A program made the translations under genes and the position numbers. Positions 43,797-52,797 of a stretch of 64,000 bases of DNA are shown here, piece by piece. The DNA is taken from contig NZ_JALXXL010000012.1 of assembly GCF_025152525.1 (NCBI RefSeq), positions 5,084 to 69,083 on the forward strand, read 5' to 3'. The notes below the pieces were generated by a model. The model worked only from the letters and a program-made list of their open reading frames with translations, was not told where the DNA came from and did no database searches. The stretch is from Corynebacterium sp. p3-SID1056 (lineage in GTDB: Bacteria; Actinomycetota; Actinomycetes; Mycobacteriales; Mycobacteriaceae). Each line of letters begins with the position of its first letter. Position 1 is the stretch's first letter.

Positions 43797-44927
43797 GTGA
43801 TCCGTAACTTCAAGCGCACCGCCGCAGTGTTCGGCGTCGTAGCAGTTTCCTCCGCAGCACTTGTTGCTTGCGGCGACTCCTCTGAGTCCACCGACTCCGC
43901 AGACTCCTCCGCTGAGGCAAGCGCTGAGTCCACCGACGGTGCTGAGGGCACCGGCGCTGAGCTGTCCGGCGAGACCGGCCAGCTGGTCGCTGAGGGTGCA
44001 ACCTCTCAGCAGAACGCGATGGACTACTTCGCGTCCCGCTACGCTGAGGAAGTTCCGGGCGCAACCCTGGCCTACAACGCCACCGGTTCCGGCTCCGGCA
44101 TCAAGCAGTTCCTGGGTAACACCGTCGCTTTCGCGGGCTCTGACTCCCCGCTGAAGGACGAGGAGGTTGAGAAGGCAGCTGAGCGTTGCGGTGGCAACGA
44201 GGCTTGGCACCTGCCGTTCGTCATCGGCCCGGTCGCTATCGCCTACAACCTTGAGGGTGTCGACGAGCTGAACCTCACCGTTGACAACATCGTCGACATC
44301 TTCCAGGGCAAGATCACCAACTGGAACGACCCGGCCCTGGCAGAGTCCAACCCGGACGCTGAGCTGCCGGACCAGGAGATCAAGCCGTTCTTCCGCTCGG
44401 ATGAGTCCGGCACCTCCGACAACTTCCAGAAGTTCCTCGCTGCTGCCTCCGACGGCAAGTGGATCGGCGAGGGCAAGGCCTTCCCGTCCGAGGTGGGCAC
44501 CGGTGCGAACGGCTCCTCCGGCGTGGCCTCCGAGGTCGCTGCTACCGAGGGTGCAATCACCTACGTCGAGGCTGGATTCGCTGAGAAGAAGGCCAACATC
44601 GACTTCGGCTCCGGCCCGGTCGAGCTCACCGACGAGGCTGTCGCAGCAGCACTGGACTCCATGGAGTTCACCACCGAGGGCCACAACATGGCCGTCGACG
44701 CTGAGGCGCTGTTCTCCTCCGACGCCGAGGGTGCATACCCGCTCGTGCTGACCACCTACGAGATCGTCTGCTCCGCAGGCTACGACGAGACCACCTCCAA
44801 CATGGTCAAGGACTTCCTCAACGTCGCCCTGGACTCCCAGGACGAGGAGCTGGCCGGCGAGGGCTTCATCCCGGTCACTGGCGCACACGCAGACCGCCTG
44901 CGCGAGGCAGTCAACGCAATCCAGTAA
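43797..44927 (+). CDS. pstS: phosphate ABC transporter substrate-binding lipoprotein PstS
   Basis: High-affinity phosphate-binding lipoprotein on the outer face of the membrane. The 376-residue precursor has signal RNFKRTAAVFGVVAVSSAAL with lipobox LVACG, an acidic Ser-rich linker (DSSESTDSADSSAEASAEST), then the PstS fold. Phosphate-contact regions: TGSGSGIKQFL, FAGSDSPLKDEE and RSDESGTSDNFQKFL. GTG start with GAAAGG upstream. First gene of pstSCAB; a strong stem-loop after its stop probably limits downstream expression. Confidence 0.95.
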   Translation: MIRNFKRTAAVFGVVAVSSAALVACGDSSESTDSADSSAEASAESTDGAEGTGAELSGETGQLVAEGATSQQNAMDYFASRYAEEVPGATLAYNATGSGSGIKQFLGNTVAFAGSDSPLKDEEVEKAAERCGGNEAWHLPFVIGPVAIAYNLEGVDELNLTVDNIVDIFQGKITNWNDPALAESNPDAELPDQEIKPFFRSDESGTSDNFQKFLAAASDGKWIGEGKAFPSEVGTGANGSSGVASEVAATEGAITYVEAGFAEKKANIDFGSGPVELTDEAVAAALDSMEFTTEGHNMAVDAEALFSSDAEGAYPLVLTTYEIVCSAGYDETTSNMVKDFLNVALDSQDEELAGEGFIPVTGAHADRLREAVNAIQ

Positions 44928-44947
44928 CAGGCCTTCTGGCCGCCTTG

Positions 44948-44985
44948 GTGCCCCCCAACACGGTGAGAGCCGTCGCGGGGGGCAC
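44948..44985 (+). terminator. intercistronic stem-loop between pstS and pstC (attenuator/stabiliser)
   Basis: GTGCCCCCC at 44948-44956 pairs with GGGGGGCAC at 44977-44985, with a nested ACGG/CCGT stem. No T-run follows, so it is more likely a partial terminator or 3' stabiliser that makes pstS mRNA more abundant than pstCAB. Confidence 0.6.
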
Positions 44986-45105
44986 GCCCATGTGAGGAAG
45001 CGGTGAACACCAGGTGTGCATACCGTTACCAACACATTGACGAGCGAGCACCACGCAGCGGCAGTCCGCCCGACATCTTTTTCAATCGCATAAGGATCAG
45101 TAAAC

Positions 45106-46179
45106 ATGGCTGACAACGACATGACCCCGGCCGAAGGCCAGCGTGCGGGTCAGACGGCACCAACAAAGGAGTCGCCAGCCCCGTCCGTTGCGGGGACCCC
45201 GTCCCGCAGCGCAGAAGAGCACCCCGGGACCGCTACTCCCCGCACGGGCGTGAAGCGTCCGGGCGACCGCGTCTTTGAAATTCTGTCCACCGCCTCGGCG
45301 GCGCTGATCACGGTGATCATCATCGCGATCGGCCTGTTCCTGGTTATTCAGGCAATTCCGCCGCTGAGCAGGAACGAGGGCGGCGTGGGTGGCTTCTTCA
45401 CCTACACCGGCAACTGGCAGACGGCAGACCTAGACGCCATGAAGTTCGGTATTCCGAACTTGTTCTTCTCTACCGTGATGATCTCGCTGCTTGCGTTGAT
45501 TATCGCCATGCCGATCGCGCTCGGGATCGCGCTGTTCTTGTCCAACTACGCGCCGAAGAATCTCGTGCGACCGCTGGGCACCCTGGTGGACATGCTCGCT
45601 GCGGTCCCGTCGATCGTCTACGGCCTGTGGGGTGCACAGGTCCTCGGCCCCGCGTTGGGCAAGTTCTACGAGTGGATCAACTCCTGGGGCGGCGGCTTCT
45701 TCCTGTTCGCTACCTATCAGAACTCGCCGCCCTTTGCTACCTCACGCAACATGCTCACCGGTGGCATCGTGCTGGCGATTATGATCCTGCCGATCATCGC
45801 CGCGACCGCCCGCGAGATCTTCGTGCAGACCCCTCCGGGGCAGATCGAGTCCGCGCTCGCACTCGGCGCGACGCGCTGGGAAGTCATTCGCATGACCGTC
45901 ATCCCCTTCGGCCTGTCCGGCTTCATCGCCGGTTCCATGCTCGGCCTCGGGCGCGCACTCGGCGAGACCATGGCGCTGTACATGGTGGTCGCACCCGCCA
46001 ACGATTTCCGTGGTTCGCTGTTTGACGGTGGCACGACCTTCGCTACCGCGATCGCGAACGCATCCGCAGAGTTCAACAACCCGATCTCCGCTGGTGCCTA
46101 CATCGCGGCAGGCCTGGTCCTGTTCGTATTGACCTTTGTTGTCAACTCGATCGCCCGCGCGATCGTCAACAAGAAGTAA
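45106..46179 (+). CDS. pstC: phosphate ABC transporter permease PstC
   Basis: 357-residue inner-membrane permease. A cytoplasmic N-terminus of about 50 polar residues precedes six helices. The permease EAA-like loop is QTPPGQIESALALGATRWEVIRMTVIPFGLSG, and MLAAVPSIVYGLWG is a PstC hallmark. AAGGA lies upstream of the ATG. Followed by pstA after 13 bases. Confidence 0.94.
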   Translation: MADNDMTPAEGQRAGQTAPTKESPAPSVAGTPSRSAEEHPGTATPRTGVKRPGDRVFEILSTASAALITVIIIAIGLFLVIQAIPPLSRNEGGVGGFFTYTGNWQTADLDAMKFGIPNLFFSTVMISLLALIIAMPIALGIALFLSNYAPKNLVRPLGTLVDMLAAVPSIVYGLWGAQVLGPALGKFYEWINSWGGGFFLFATYQNSPPFATSRNMLTGGIVLAIMILPIIAATAREIFVQTPPGQIESALALGATRWEVIRMTVIPFGLSGFIAGSMLGLGRALGETMALYMVVAPANDFRGSLFDGGTTFATAIANASAEFNNPISAGAYIAAGLVLFVLTFVVNSIARAIVNKK

Positions 46180-46192
46180 GGCAGGCAAGCGA

Positions 46193-47146
46193 ATGTCTAC
46201 TGCAGTTTCCAATACCTCGGGTGCCGGCGGGACCGGCAAGGCGGCGTCGAAAAGCAAGGCCCAAAAGCAGAGCCCCTTTACCGACATTGCATCCGGCCGC
46301 AAGTCCTTGAACTCTTTCATGGGCGCGCTGATGTGGCTGTGTATGATCCTCGCGCTCATCCCGCTGCTGTGGCTGCTGTTTACCGTGGTCATGCGCGGTG
46401 CCCCCGCCGTCTTCAGCGTTGACTGGTGGACCAGTGACATGGTCGGCGTGCGCATGTCGAAGGCAGGCGGTGGCGCGCTGCACGCGATTGCCGGTACCTT
46501 GATGCAGACGCTCATCGCGTCACTCATCTCCATCCCGATCGGCGTGTTTACCGCTATCTACCTGGTGGAATACTCCAACGGCAACAAGCTCGGCCGCCTG
46601 ACCACCTTCATGGTGGACATCCTGTCGGGCGTGCCTTCGATCGTCGCCGCCCTGTTCGTTTACGCCCTGTGGATCACCATCCTGGGCATGGAACGCTCTG
46701 GCTTCGCCGTCTCGCTGTCGCTCATTCTGCTCATGGTGCCGCTCGTGGTGCGCAATACCGAAGAGATGCTGCGCGTCGTGCCGATGGACCTGCGTGAGGC
46801 CTCCTACGCACTGGGCGTGCCGAAGTGGAAGACCATCGCGCGCATCGTCCTGCCAACCGCGCTGTCGGGCATCGTTACCGGCATCATGCTCGCGATCGCC
46901 CGCGTCATGGGCGAGTCTGCACCAGTGCTGATCCTCGTCGGCTCTACCCCAGCGCTGAACTGGTTCGGGCTCTTCGGGCAGCCGCAGTCCTCGCTGCCGC
47001 TGTTCATGCTCGAAATGTGGAAGTCCGGTGCAACCGGCTTCGCCGCCGACCGCCTCTGGGGCGCGGCATTTACCCTGGTAGTCATCGTGGTGGTGCTCAA
47101 CCTGCTGGCCCGCGCGATTGCCAAGAGATACTCCGTGAAGAAGTAA
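46193..47146 (+). CDS. pstA: phosphate ABC transporter permease PstA
   Basis: 317-residue second permease of the Pst complex. After a 40-residue polar start come six helices, VDILSGVPSIVAALFVYALW and the EAA loop MDLREASYALGVPKWKTIARIVLPTALSG. The ATG at 46193 (MSTAVSNTSG) has AGGCAAGCGA upstream. It forms a heterodimer with PstC. Confidence 0.94.
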   Translation: MSTAVSNTSGAGGTGKAASKSKAQKQSPFTDIASGRKSLNSFMGALMWLCMILALIPLLWLLFTVVMRGAPAVFSVDWWTSDMVGVRMSKAGGGALHAIAGTLMQTLIASLISIPIGVFTAIYLVEYSNGNKLGRLTTFMVDILSGVPSIVAALFVYALWITILGMERSGFAVSLSLILLMVPLVVRNTEEMLRVVPMDLREASYALGVPKWKTIARIVLPTALSGIVTGIMLAIARVMGESAPVLILVGSTPALNWFGLFGQPQSSLPLFMLEMWKSGATGFAADRLWGAAFTLVVIVVVLNLLARAIAKRYSVKK

Positions 47147-47182
47147 CTGCCCCACACCACCACCATCAGAGGAGAAAACCCG

Positions 47183-47956
47183 ATGTCTAAACTCGAACTC
47201 AACGACGTCAATATCTACTACGACGACTTCCACGCCGTCCGCGACGTCAACATGAAGATCCCCGCACAGGCCGTCACCGCCTTCATCGGCCCCTCCGGCT
47301 GCGGCAAGTCCACCGTGCTGCGCACGCTCAACCGCATGCACGAGGTCATCCCGAATGCTTCCGTCAAGGGCGAAATCCTCCTCGACGGGCACAACATCTA
47401 CGGCAAGAACGTCGACCCCGTCTCCGTGCGCAACACCATCGGCATGGTCTTCCAGAAAGCGAACCCGTTCCCCACGATGTCGATTGAAGACAACGTGGTT
47501 GCCGGCCTGAAGCTCTCCGGTGAGAAGGACAAGAAGAAGCTCAAGGAGGTGGCCGAGCAGTCGCTGCGCGGCGCGAACCTCTGGGACGAGGTCAAGGACC
47601 GTCTGGACAAGCCTGGTGGTGGCCTGTCCGGTGGCCAGCAGCAGCGCCTCTGCATCGCGCGCGCGATCGCAGTGCGCCCGGAGGTGCTGCTCATGGACGA
47701 GCCCTGCTCCGCGCTTGACCCGATCTCCACGCTCGCCGTGGAGGACCTCATCCACGAGCTGAAGACCGACTACACCATCGTGATCGTGACTCACAACATG
47801 CAGCAGGCTGCCCGTGTGTCCGACAAGACGGCGTTCTTCTCCCTCGAGGCCACCGGCAAGCCGGGCAACCTGGTGGAGTTTAACGACACCACTACCATCT
47901 TCGAGAACCCGGAGAAGAAGGAAACCGAGGACTACATCGCCGGCCGCTTCGGCTAA
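47183..47956 (+). CDS. pstB: phosphate ABC transporter ATP-binding protein PstB
   Basis: 257-residue ATPase energising phosphate import: Walker [54 protein letters not shown], signature LSGGQQQRL, Walker [16 protein letters not shown] and switch His in [13 protein letters not shown]. All PstB hallmarks are present. GAGGAG precedes the ATG. A perfect terminator follows. Confidence 0.96.
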   Translation: MSKLELNDVNIYYDDFHAVRDVNMKIPAQAVTAFIGPSGCGKSTVLRTLNRMHEVIPNASVKGEILLDGHNIYGKNVDPVSVRNTIGMVFQKANPFPTMSIEDNVVAGLKLSGEKDKKKLKEVAEQSLRGANLWDEVKDRLDKPGGGLSGGQQQRLCIARAIAVRPEVLLMDEPCSALDPISTLAVEDLIHELKTDYTIVIVTHNMQQAARVSDKTAFFSLEATGKPGNLVEFNDTTTIFENPEKKETEDYIAGRFG

Positions 47957-47977
47957 TCGATAGCGCTCGCGTAAGAG

Positions 47978-48017
47978 ACGCCGCTGCCTTGCCACCAGGG
48001 TGAGGCAGCGGCGTTTT
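47978..48017. terminator. terminator between convergent pstB and phoU
   Basis: Perfect 12-bp stem ACGCCGCTGCCT / AGGCAGCGGCGT (47978-47989 with 48003-48014) followed by TTT. It ends the pst operon and lies just beyond the phoU stop. Confidence 0.85.
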
Positions 48018-48020
48018 GGC

Positions 48021-48740
48021 TTAGCGCACGTTTTTGAAGCGCGCCTCAATCTCGCGGAACTTCGCCTGCATATCGAACTCGCCCTCCCGGACGTATTCGT
48101 CGGGTTTGAGCCCCGTGACGAAGAAGACGATCCGGTTGCCCACGTTGACGCAGCGGTCTGCAAAGCGCTCGTAGTAGCGCACAATCATGGCCAGGTCGAC
48201 GGCCTCGCGCGTGGTGTACGGCCAGCCCGGCTCCGCGACGAGGTTGAGCAGATACGCCTTCATATCGTCCATCCCGTCGTCGATACTGTGCAGTTTCACG
48301 GCTTCGTCCGCGTCGGGGTGGCGCAGCAGCTCGCAGGTTTGCTCCACCATCGCGTCGGCCAGTCGGCTCATTTCCTCGATATAGCAGGTCAGATTCTCCG
48401 GCACGACCGCGTGCGGGTGCCGCGCGCGGGTCAGCGTCGCAATGTGCATGGCCAGCGAAGCCATTCGCGTGAGGTTCTCCACGATGTAAATGGAGGACAG
48501 TACTTGGCGGAGGTCGGAAGCAACGGGGCTTTCGAGCGCAAGCAGGCTCACGCCGCGCTCTTCGCAGCGGTTGGTGATGTCACGCATCGCATCCACCTCG
48601 GTCAACGTGTCCTCGGCTCTATCCAGCGACTGCGTCAGCAGCGCCTTCGAAGCAAGCTGCATCGCCTCTTGCACGCGTTCGCACAGCTCGAGCAGGTCAG
48701 CGCTGAAAGCCTCGAGGTGGTCGCGGTACGCGCTGCGCAA
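48021..48740 (-). CDS. phoU: phosphate transport regulator PhoU
   Basis: Helical metal-binding protein that shuts down Pst and Pho signalling when phosphate is plentiful. The core begins LRSAYRDHLEAFSADLLELCERVQEAM, exactly where relatives begin with Met-Arg-x-Ala-Tyr-Arg. That points to the TTG at 48740 (239 residues). Two PhoU repeats with EVDAMRDITNRCEERG and ARYYERFADRCVNVGNRIVF-type metal motifs follow. An in-frame ATG at 48884 with a good GAAGGA site would add 48 low-complexity residues and overlap dusB by 59 bases; this cannot be excluded. Convergent with pstB. Confidence 0.88.
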   Translation of the reverse strand: MRSAYRDHLEAFSADLLELCERVQEAMQLASKALLTQSLDRAEDTLTEVDAMRDITNRCEERGVSLLALESPVASDLRQVLSSIYIVENLTRMASLAMHIATLTRARHPHAVVPENLTCYIEEMSRLADAMVEQTCELLRHPDADEAVKLHSIDDGMDDMKAYLLNLVAEPGWPYTTREAVDLAMIVRYYERFADRCVNVGNRIVFFVTGLKPDEYVREGEFDMQAKFREIEARFKNVR

Positions 48741-48825
48741 TCGCAGGCCAGGGCCTTGCTCGCTTGTCGACGCCGCGTGGTCCTCCCCAGCCTCTTCCTC
48801 GCTCTGCGCAGGCTCGGCGGGCGGG

Positions 48826-50004
48826 TTATCCGCCGTTGTTTTCAATTTCTGCGCCTTCTGGGACCGCCTCATCTTCGGGATCATCTAACCATCCTTCCGG
48901 CAGCGCGACTTTCGCGGAGCTTCCCTGGCGGCCGCGCGCGCTGTCTGCTTCTTCCGCCAGCTGTTGAGAATCTGCGATGGGTGCAAGGCGCTCGCGCAGC
49001 TGGGCGAGCGAGGATACTTGCGCAAGCTCCTTGCGGAATTCGCCGCCGACGGGGAAGCCGCGCAAATACCAGCCGGTGTGCTTGCGAATATCGCGGCACG
49101 CATGGTTCTCGCCGTCGTGGGCCGCGAGTAGTTCCGCGTGGCGGTAGATAATGCGCGCGACCTCTCCCAGCGTCGGCTCCGGGGGGATGTCCTCCCCGCG
49201 CAGCTGAGCGCCAAGCTGGGCGAACAACCACGGGCGCCCCAGGCATCCGCGGCCGACTTCGACGCCGTGGCATCCGGTCTGCTCCATCATTCGCGCAGCG
49301 TCCTCGGCGGCGAAGATGTCGCCGTTGCCAATGACGGGGATGCCGGTGCCGTCCATGTGGTCGACCAGCCTGGCGATCTCGTCCCAGCGGGCGGTGCCGG
49401 AGTAGCGCTCGGCGGCGGTGCGCGCGTGGAGCGCCACCGCGGCGGCGCCTTCCTCGGCGGCGATGCGCCCTGCGTCGAGGTGCGTGTGGTGCTCGTCGTC
49501 GATGCCGATGCGGAACTTGACCGTGATTGGGATGCCGGAGCCCTCCGCGGCGCGCACGGCGGCGCCAACGATGTTGCCGAACAAGCGGCGCTTGTAGGGG
49601 ATTGCGGAGCCGCCGCCCTTGCGGGTGACCTTTGGCACCGGGCAGCCGAAGTTCATATCGACGTGGTCGGCGATATCCTCTTCTACGATCATGCGCACTG
49701 CCTCGTAGGTGAACTTTGGGTCCACGGTGTACAGCTGCATGGAACGCGGCGTTTCCTCGGGCGCGAAGCTGGTCATGTGCAGCGTCTTCTGGTTGCGTGC
49801 CACCATCGCGCGCGCGGTGATCATCTCGCACACGTAGAGCCCGGAGGAGGCACCGGTCAGCTCTTGCTCAATCTCACGGCAGAGGACGCGAAACGGCATG
49901 TTGGTCACCCCGGCCATAGGAGCGAGGATGACGGGAGAGTTCAGCTCCATGCCGCCGATGCGCAGGGCGGGTGCGCTGTGCTGGGTGAGAATTTGGGCCG
50001 TCAT
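48826..50004 (-). CDS. dusB: tRNA-dihydrouridine synthase, DusB/NifR3 type
   Basis: FMN/NADPH enzyme reducing uridine to dihydrouridine in tRNA D-loops. 392 residues: VILAPMAGVTNMPFRVLCRE, MNFGCPVPKVTRKGGGSAIPYKR (catalytic Cys), ITVKFRIGIDD, GNGDIFAAEDAARMMEQTGCHGVEVGRGCLGRPWLF. An acidic C-terminal extension (WLDDPEDEAVPEGAEIENNGG) goes beyond the usual family end. ATG at 50004. Confidence 0.92.
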   Translation of the reverse strand: MTAQILTQHSAPALRIGGMELNSPVILAPMAGVTNMPFRVLCREIEQELTGASSGLYVCEMITARAMVARNQKTLHMTSFAPEETPRSMQLYTVDPKFTYEAVRMIVEEDIADHVDMNFGCPVPKVTRKGGGSAIPYKRRLFGNIVGAAVRAAEGSGIPITVKFRIGIDDEHHTHLDAGRIAAEEGAAAVALHARTAAERYSGTARWDEIARLVDHMDGTGIPVIGNGDIFAAEDAARMMEQTGCHGVEVGRGCLGRPWLFAQLGAQLRGEDIPPEPTLGEVARIIYRHAELLAAHDGENHACRDIRKHTGWYLRGFPVGGEFRKELAQVSSLAQLRERLAPIADSQQLAEEADSARGRQGSSAKVALPEGWLDDPEDEAVPEGAEIENNGG

Positions 50005-50083
50005 AGTGACCCATTGTTCCCGGTTGAGGCCCGAAAGTGCAATTTGAGGCGCGGCGGGTAACTAGCGAACGGACTCACCCGAG

Positions 50084-50156
50084 TGGGGGTGAAATCTGAG
50101 GTCATCTGGCAGCGCGATTCGGGCTATTCGGGCGAGTGGATTGCGGGAACACCCCC
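50084..50156. promoter_or_regulatory. RamA-type G/C-run boxes upstream of actA
   Basis: TGGGGGT at 50084-50090 and ACCCCC at 50151-50156 match the loose RamA consensus (A/C-C4-6-T/A or its complement). A TACAGT -10 candidate lies at 50255-50260. The short boxes occur by chance often in high-G+C DNA, so the call rests on context: the activator RamA is encoded in this window and actA is an acetate-metabolism gene. Otherwise 50005-50303 holds no convincing gene. Confidence 0.4.
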
Positions 50157-50303
50157 GTCGACCTGCAAAGCTGCAGATAGTCGTATCATTTGCGCGCACA
50201 ATCTTGGATACAGTGATGGATCTCGGGGACGTGGCAATGCAAGATAGGTCACAATACAGTGGTGTTGTTATCACCTACCGACGAACTCAAGTGAGGGATG
50301 AAT

Positions 50304-51812
50304 ATGGGCAACCGTATCGCCAGTGCAAAACTCCGTGACAAGGTCATGTCCGCCGAAGAGGCGGGCCAGTTTGTCAACCACGGCGACAAGGTGGGGATGT
50401 CCGGCTTTACCGGCGCTGGCTACCCCAAGGCCATGCCGACCGTCATTGCGGAAAAGGCGAAGGCCGCGCACGCCAAGGGCCAGGACTTCAGCATCGATGT
50501 GTACACGGGCGCATCCACTGCGCCGGAGTGCGACGGTGTGCTCGCAGAGGCGGGCGCGCTGCGCTACCGCATGCCGTACCAGTCGGACCCGACGATGCGC
50601 GGCAAGATCAACGCTGGCGAGATGAAGTTCCAGGATATTCACCTCTCGCACTCGGGCATGATGGTGGAGCAGGGCTTCTTCGGTGAGGTCGACCTGGCCA
50701 TCGTCGAGGCGGTTCGCATCACCGAGGAAGGCAACATCGTCCCGTCCTCGTCGGTGGGTAACTCGGTCGAGTACCTCAACGCCGCCAAGAAGATCATCAT
50801 TGAGGTCAACGAGTGGCAGTCCGAGGACCTCGAGGGTATGCACGACATCTGGACGGTGCCGCCGCTGCCGAACCGTATCCCGATCCCGATCACCAAGTGT
50901 GGCGACCGCATCGGTACCACCTACATTGAGATCGACCCGGAGAAGGTCGTAGCGGTAATCGAGACCAACGACCCGGACCGCAACGCCCCGTTCAAGGCGC
51001 CGGACGAGGTCTCCGAGCAGATCGCAGGCAACTTCCTCGACTTCTTGGAGAACGAGGTCAAGGCCGGCCGCCTCGCGTACGACGGCTACGTGATGCAGTC
51101 CGGCGTGGGCAACGTGCCGAACGCCGTGATGGCGGGCCTGATGGACTCCAAGTTCGAGAACATCCAGGCCTACACCGAGGTCATTCAGGACGGCATGGTC
51201 GACCTGATCGACGCCGGCAAGATGACCGTCGCGTCCGCAACCTCCTTCTCCCTGTCCCCGGAATACGCGGAGAAGATGAACGACGAGGCCGCGCGCTACC
51301 GCGAGTCCATCGTGCTGCGCCCGCAGTCCATCTCCAACCACCCGGAGGTCATCCGCCGCACCGGCCTGATCGCCTCCAACGGCATGATCGAGGCGGATAT
51401 CTATGGCAATGCCAACTCCACGCACATCAACGGTTCCCGCCTGATGAATGCGCTGGGCGGCTCGGGCGACTTCACCCGCAACGCCTACATCTCCTCCTTC
51501 ATCTCCCCGTCGGTGGCCAAGGATGGCGCAATCTCCGCGATTGTCCCGATGGTCTCGCACGTGGACCACACGGAGCACGACGCCATGGTCTTCATCACCG
51601 AGTACGGTGTCGCGGACCTGCGCGGCCTGGCGCCGCGTGACCGCGTGGCCAAGATGATCTCCATCGCTCACCCGAGCTACCGCCCGCTGCTGGAGGAGTA
51701 CGTTGAGCTGGCGGCGAAGTGCAAGTACCAGGCAACCCCGCACGACCTGCGCCACGCCTTCGACTTCCACACCCGCATCCAGGAGACCGGCACGATGCAG
51801 AAAGAGGGCTAA
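50304..51812 (+). CDS. actA: acetyl-CoA hydrolase / succinyl-CoA:acetate CoA-transferase ActA
   Basis: Cat1-family CoA-transferase that activates acetate or propionate with succinyl-CoA or other CoA donors. The 502-residue protein begins GNRIASAKLRDKVMSAEEAGQFVNHGDKVGMSGFTGAGYPKA and closely resembles C. glutamicum ActA throughout (LSHSGMMVEQGFFGEVDLA, GVGNVPNAVMAGL, FENIQAYTEVIQDGM with the probable catalytic Glu, LRPQSISNHPEVIRR, YISSFISPSVAKDG). The ATG at 50304 was chosen over 50298 because GAGGG lies six bases upstream and the N-terminus then matches relatives. Confidence 0.92.
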   Translation: MGNRIASAKLRDKVMSAEEAGQFVNHGDKVGMSGFTGAGYPKAMPTVIAEKAKAAHAKGQDFSIDVYTGASTAPECDGVLAEAGALRYRMPYQSDPTMRGKINAGEMKFQDIHLSHSGMMVEQGFFGEVDLAIVEAVRITEEGNIVPSSSVGNSVEYLNAAKKIIIEVNEWQSEDLEGMHDIWTVPPLPNRIPIPITKCGDRIGTTYIEIDPEKVVAVIETNDPDRNAPFKAPDEVSEQIAGNFLDFLENEVKAGRLAYDGYVMQSGVGNVPNAVMAGLMDSKFENIQAYTEVIQDGMVDLIDAGKMTVASATSFSLSPEYAEKMNDEAARYRESIVLRPQSISNHPEVIRRTGLIASNGMIEADIYGNANSTHINGSRLMNALGGSGDFTRNAYISSFISPSVAKDGAISAIVPMVSHVDHTEHDAMVFITEYGVADLRGLAPRDRVAKMISIAHPSYRPLLEEYVELAAKCKYQATPHDLRHAFDFHTRIQETGTMQKEG

Positions 51813-51937
51813 ACGTCCCCACGGTATGTGTGCCCGTGCCGCCTGATGTCAGTTTTTGCGCAGGTGGCGCGGGCGTTGCCACGTCTTGCCGGGGCAATTA
51901 ACGTGTCAGGTGCGCGGCCCGCTACTATGTTGCGCAT

Positions 51938-52010
51938 GGGCCTTTAGCTCAGTTGGTAGAGCTACGGACTTTTAATCCGCAGGTCGTGGGTTCGATCCCC
52001 ACAGGGCCCA
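51938..52010 (+). tRNA. tRNA-Lys (anticodon TTT)
   Basis: 73-nt cloverleaf: acceptor GGGCCTT with AGGGCCC, D-arm GCTCAGTTGGTAGAGC, anticodon loop CTTTTAA with TTT, T-arm GTGGGTTCGATCCCCAC. CCA is not encoded. TACTAT at 51923-51928 is a likely -10. Confidence 0.96.
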
Positions 52011-52015
52011 CCGTG

Positions 52016-52053
52016 AAAAACCTCCAGTTCCCAGTCGAGGAGCCGGAGGTTTT
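52016..52053 (+). terminator. terminator after tRNA-Lys
   Basis: AAAAACCTCC at 52016-52025 pairs with GGAGGTTTT ending at 52053 around a loop of about 19 bases. It also faces the 3' end of the CsoR gene. Confidence 0.7.
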
Positions 52054-52071
52054 CGCGTTGCCGGAGACGGT

Positions 52072-52371
52072 CTAGGATTTCACCATTCGCTGGATCGCCT
52101 GCATCGCCTCGGCGACCTTCTCGTCTGCGTGTGCGTCGCCCGCCGCGAGCGCGCCGGATACGCAGTGGTGCAGGTGATCCTCGAGGAGCGCAAGGCCGAG
52201 GTTTTCGAGCGCGGAATCGATCGCGGAAATTTGTGTGAGGATATCGATGCAGTATTTATCCTCATCCACCATCCGGTGAATGCCGCGCACCTGCCCCTCG
52301 ATGCGTTTCAGGCGGGCGAGGTAGCGGGACTTCTCCGCGAAATAGCCATGGTGACAATCGTCGTCGTGCAT
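52072..52371 (-). CDS. csoR: CsoR-family metal-sensing transcriptional repressor
   Basis: 99-residue all-helical DUF156 repressor. The Cu(I)-binding triad pattern is visible: Cys in DKYCIDILTQISAID and His-x-x-x-Cys in LEDHLHHCVSGAL, and the DNA-contact helix reads YLARLKRIEGQVRGIHRMV. Its N-terminus is His/Asp-rich (MHDDDCHHGYF). No copper transporter or chaperone gene lies next to it in the window, so its targets are elsewhere. A nickel- or sulfide-sensing paralogue cannot be fully excluded. Confidence 0.85.
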   Translation of the reverse strand: MHDDDCHHGYFAEKSRYLARLKRIEGQVRGIHRMVDEDKYCIDILTQISAIDSALENLGLALLEDHLHHCVSGALAAGDAHADEKVAEAMQAIQRMVKS

Positions 52372-52427
52372 GCAGTCATCTTAACCGACCCGAGTTGTGT
52401 GCAGGAAAGTCTAGATGAACAGGCGTT

Positions 52428-52457
52428 TTGCCAACCTCACAGGCGATGCACTAGATT
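52428..52457 (+). promoter_or_regulatory. promoter for tRNA-Glu
   Basis: -35 TTGCCA at 52428-52433, 18-bp spacer, -10 TAGATT at 52452-52457, with 14 bases to the tRNA. Confidence 0.6.
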
Positions 52458-52471
52458 AGGTCAAGTCGCTA

Positions 52472-52544
52472 GCCCCCATCGTCTAGAGGCCTAGGACTCC
52501 GCCCTTTCACGGCGGCAACACGGGTTCGAATCCCGTTGGGGGTA
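52472..52544 (+). tRNA. tRNA-Glu (anticodon TTC)
   Basis: Acceptor GCCCCCA with TGGGGGT, D-arm with GTCTAGAGGCCTAGGAC, anticodon loop CTTTCAC with TTC, T-arm ACGGGTTCGAATCCCGT. A CCA follows the discriminator A at 52545-52547, which may be encoded. Confidence 0.96.
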
Positions 52545-52581
52545 CCAGTGATTCCCGCTGTGGTGGGAGTTGCAATGCGAT

Positions 52582-52655
52582 GGCCCTGTGGCGCAGTTGG
52601 TTAGCGCGCCGCCCTGTCACGGCGGAGGTCGCGGGTTCAAGTCCCGTCAGGGTCG
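52582..52655 (+). tRNA. tRNA-Asp (anticodon GTC), copy 1
   Basis: 74-nt cloverleaf: acceptor GGCCCTG with CAGGGTC, anticodon loop CTGTCAC with GTC, T-arm GCGGGTTCAAGTCCCGT. Identical in all 74 bases to the gene at 59135-59208. Confidence 0.96.
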
Positions 52656-52663
52656 CCAAATCG

Positions 52664-52696
52664 AAACCAGTGCTCGGTAATCCGAGCACTGGTTTT
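52664..52696 (+). terminator. terminator after tRNA-Asp copy 1
   Basis: Stem AAACCAGTGCTCGG / CCGAGCACTGGTTT with a TAAT loop, followed by TCTTTG. Strong rho-independent form. Confidence 0.85.
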
Positions 52697-52797
52697 CTTT
52701 GTTTTCTCTAATATTTCCCGGACATCTGTTGCAGTCGACCGGGTCGTACTTTACTGTGGGCTGTGATATTGGCCATACGGTGAAAAGGACTTGAGCA

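Noticed and set aside
50062..50338. Short open frames in the actA upstream region (70 and 65 codons on opposite strands)
   Set aside because: No ribosome site, no similarity, overlapping on both strands, and located where actA regulatory DNA is expected.
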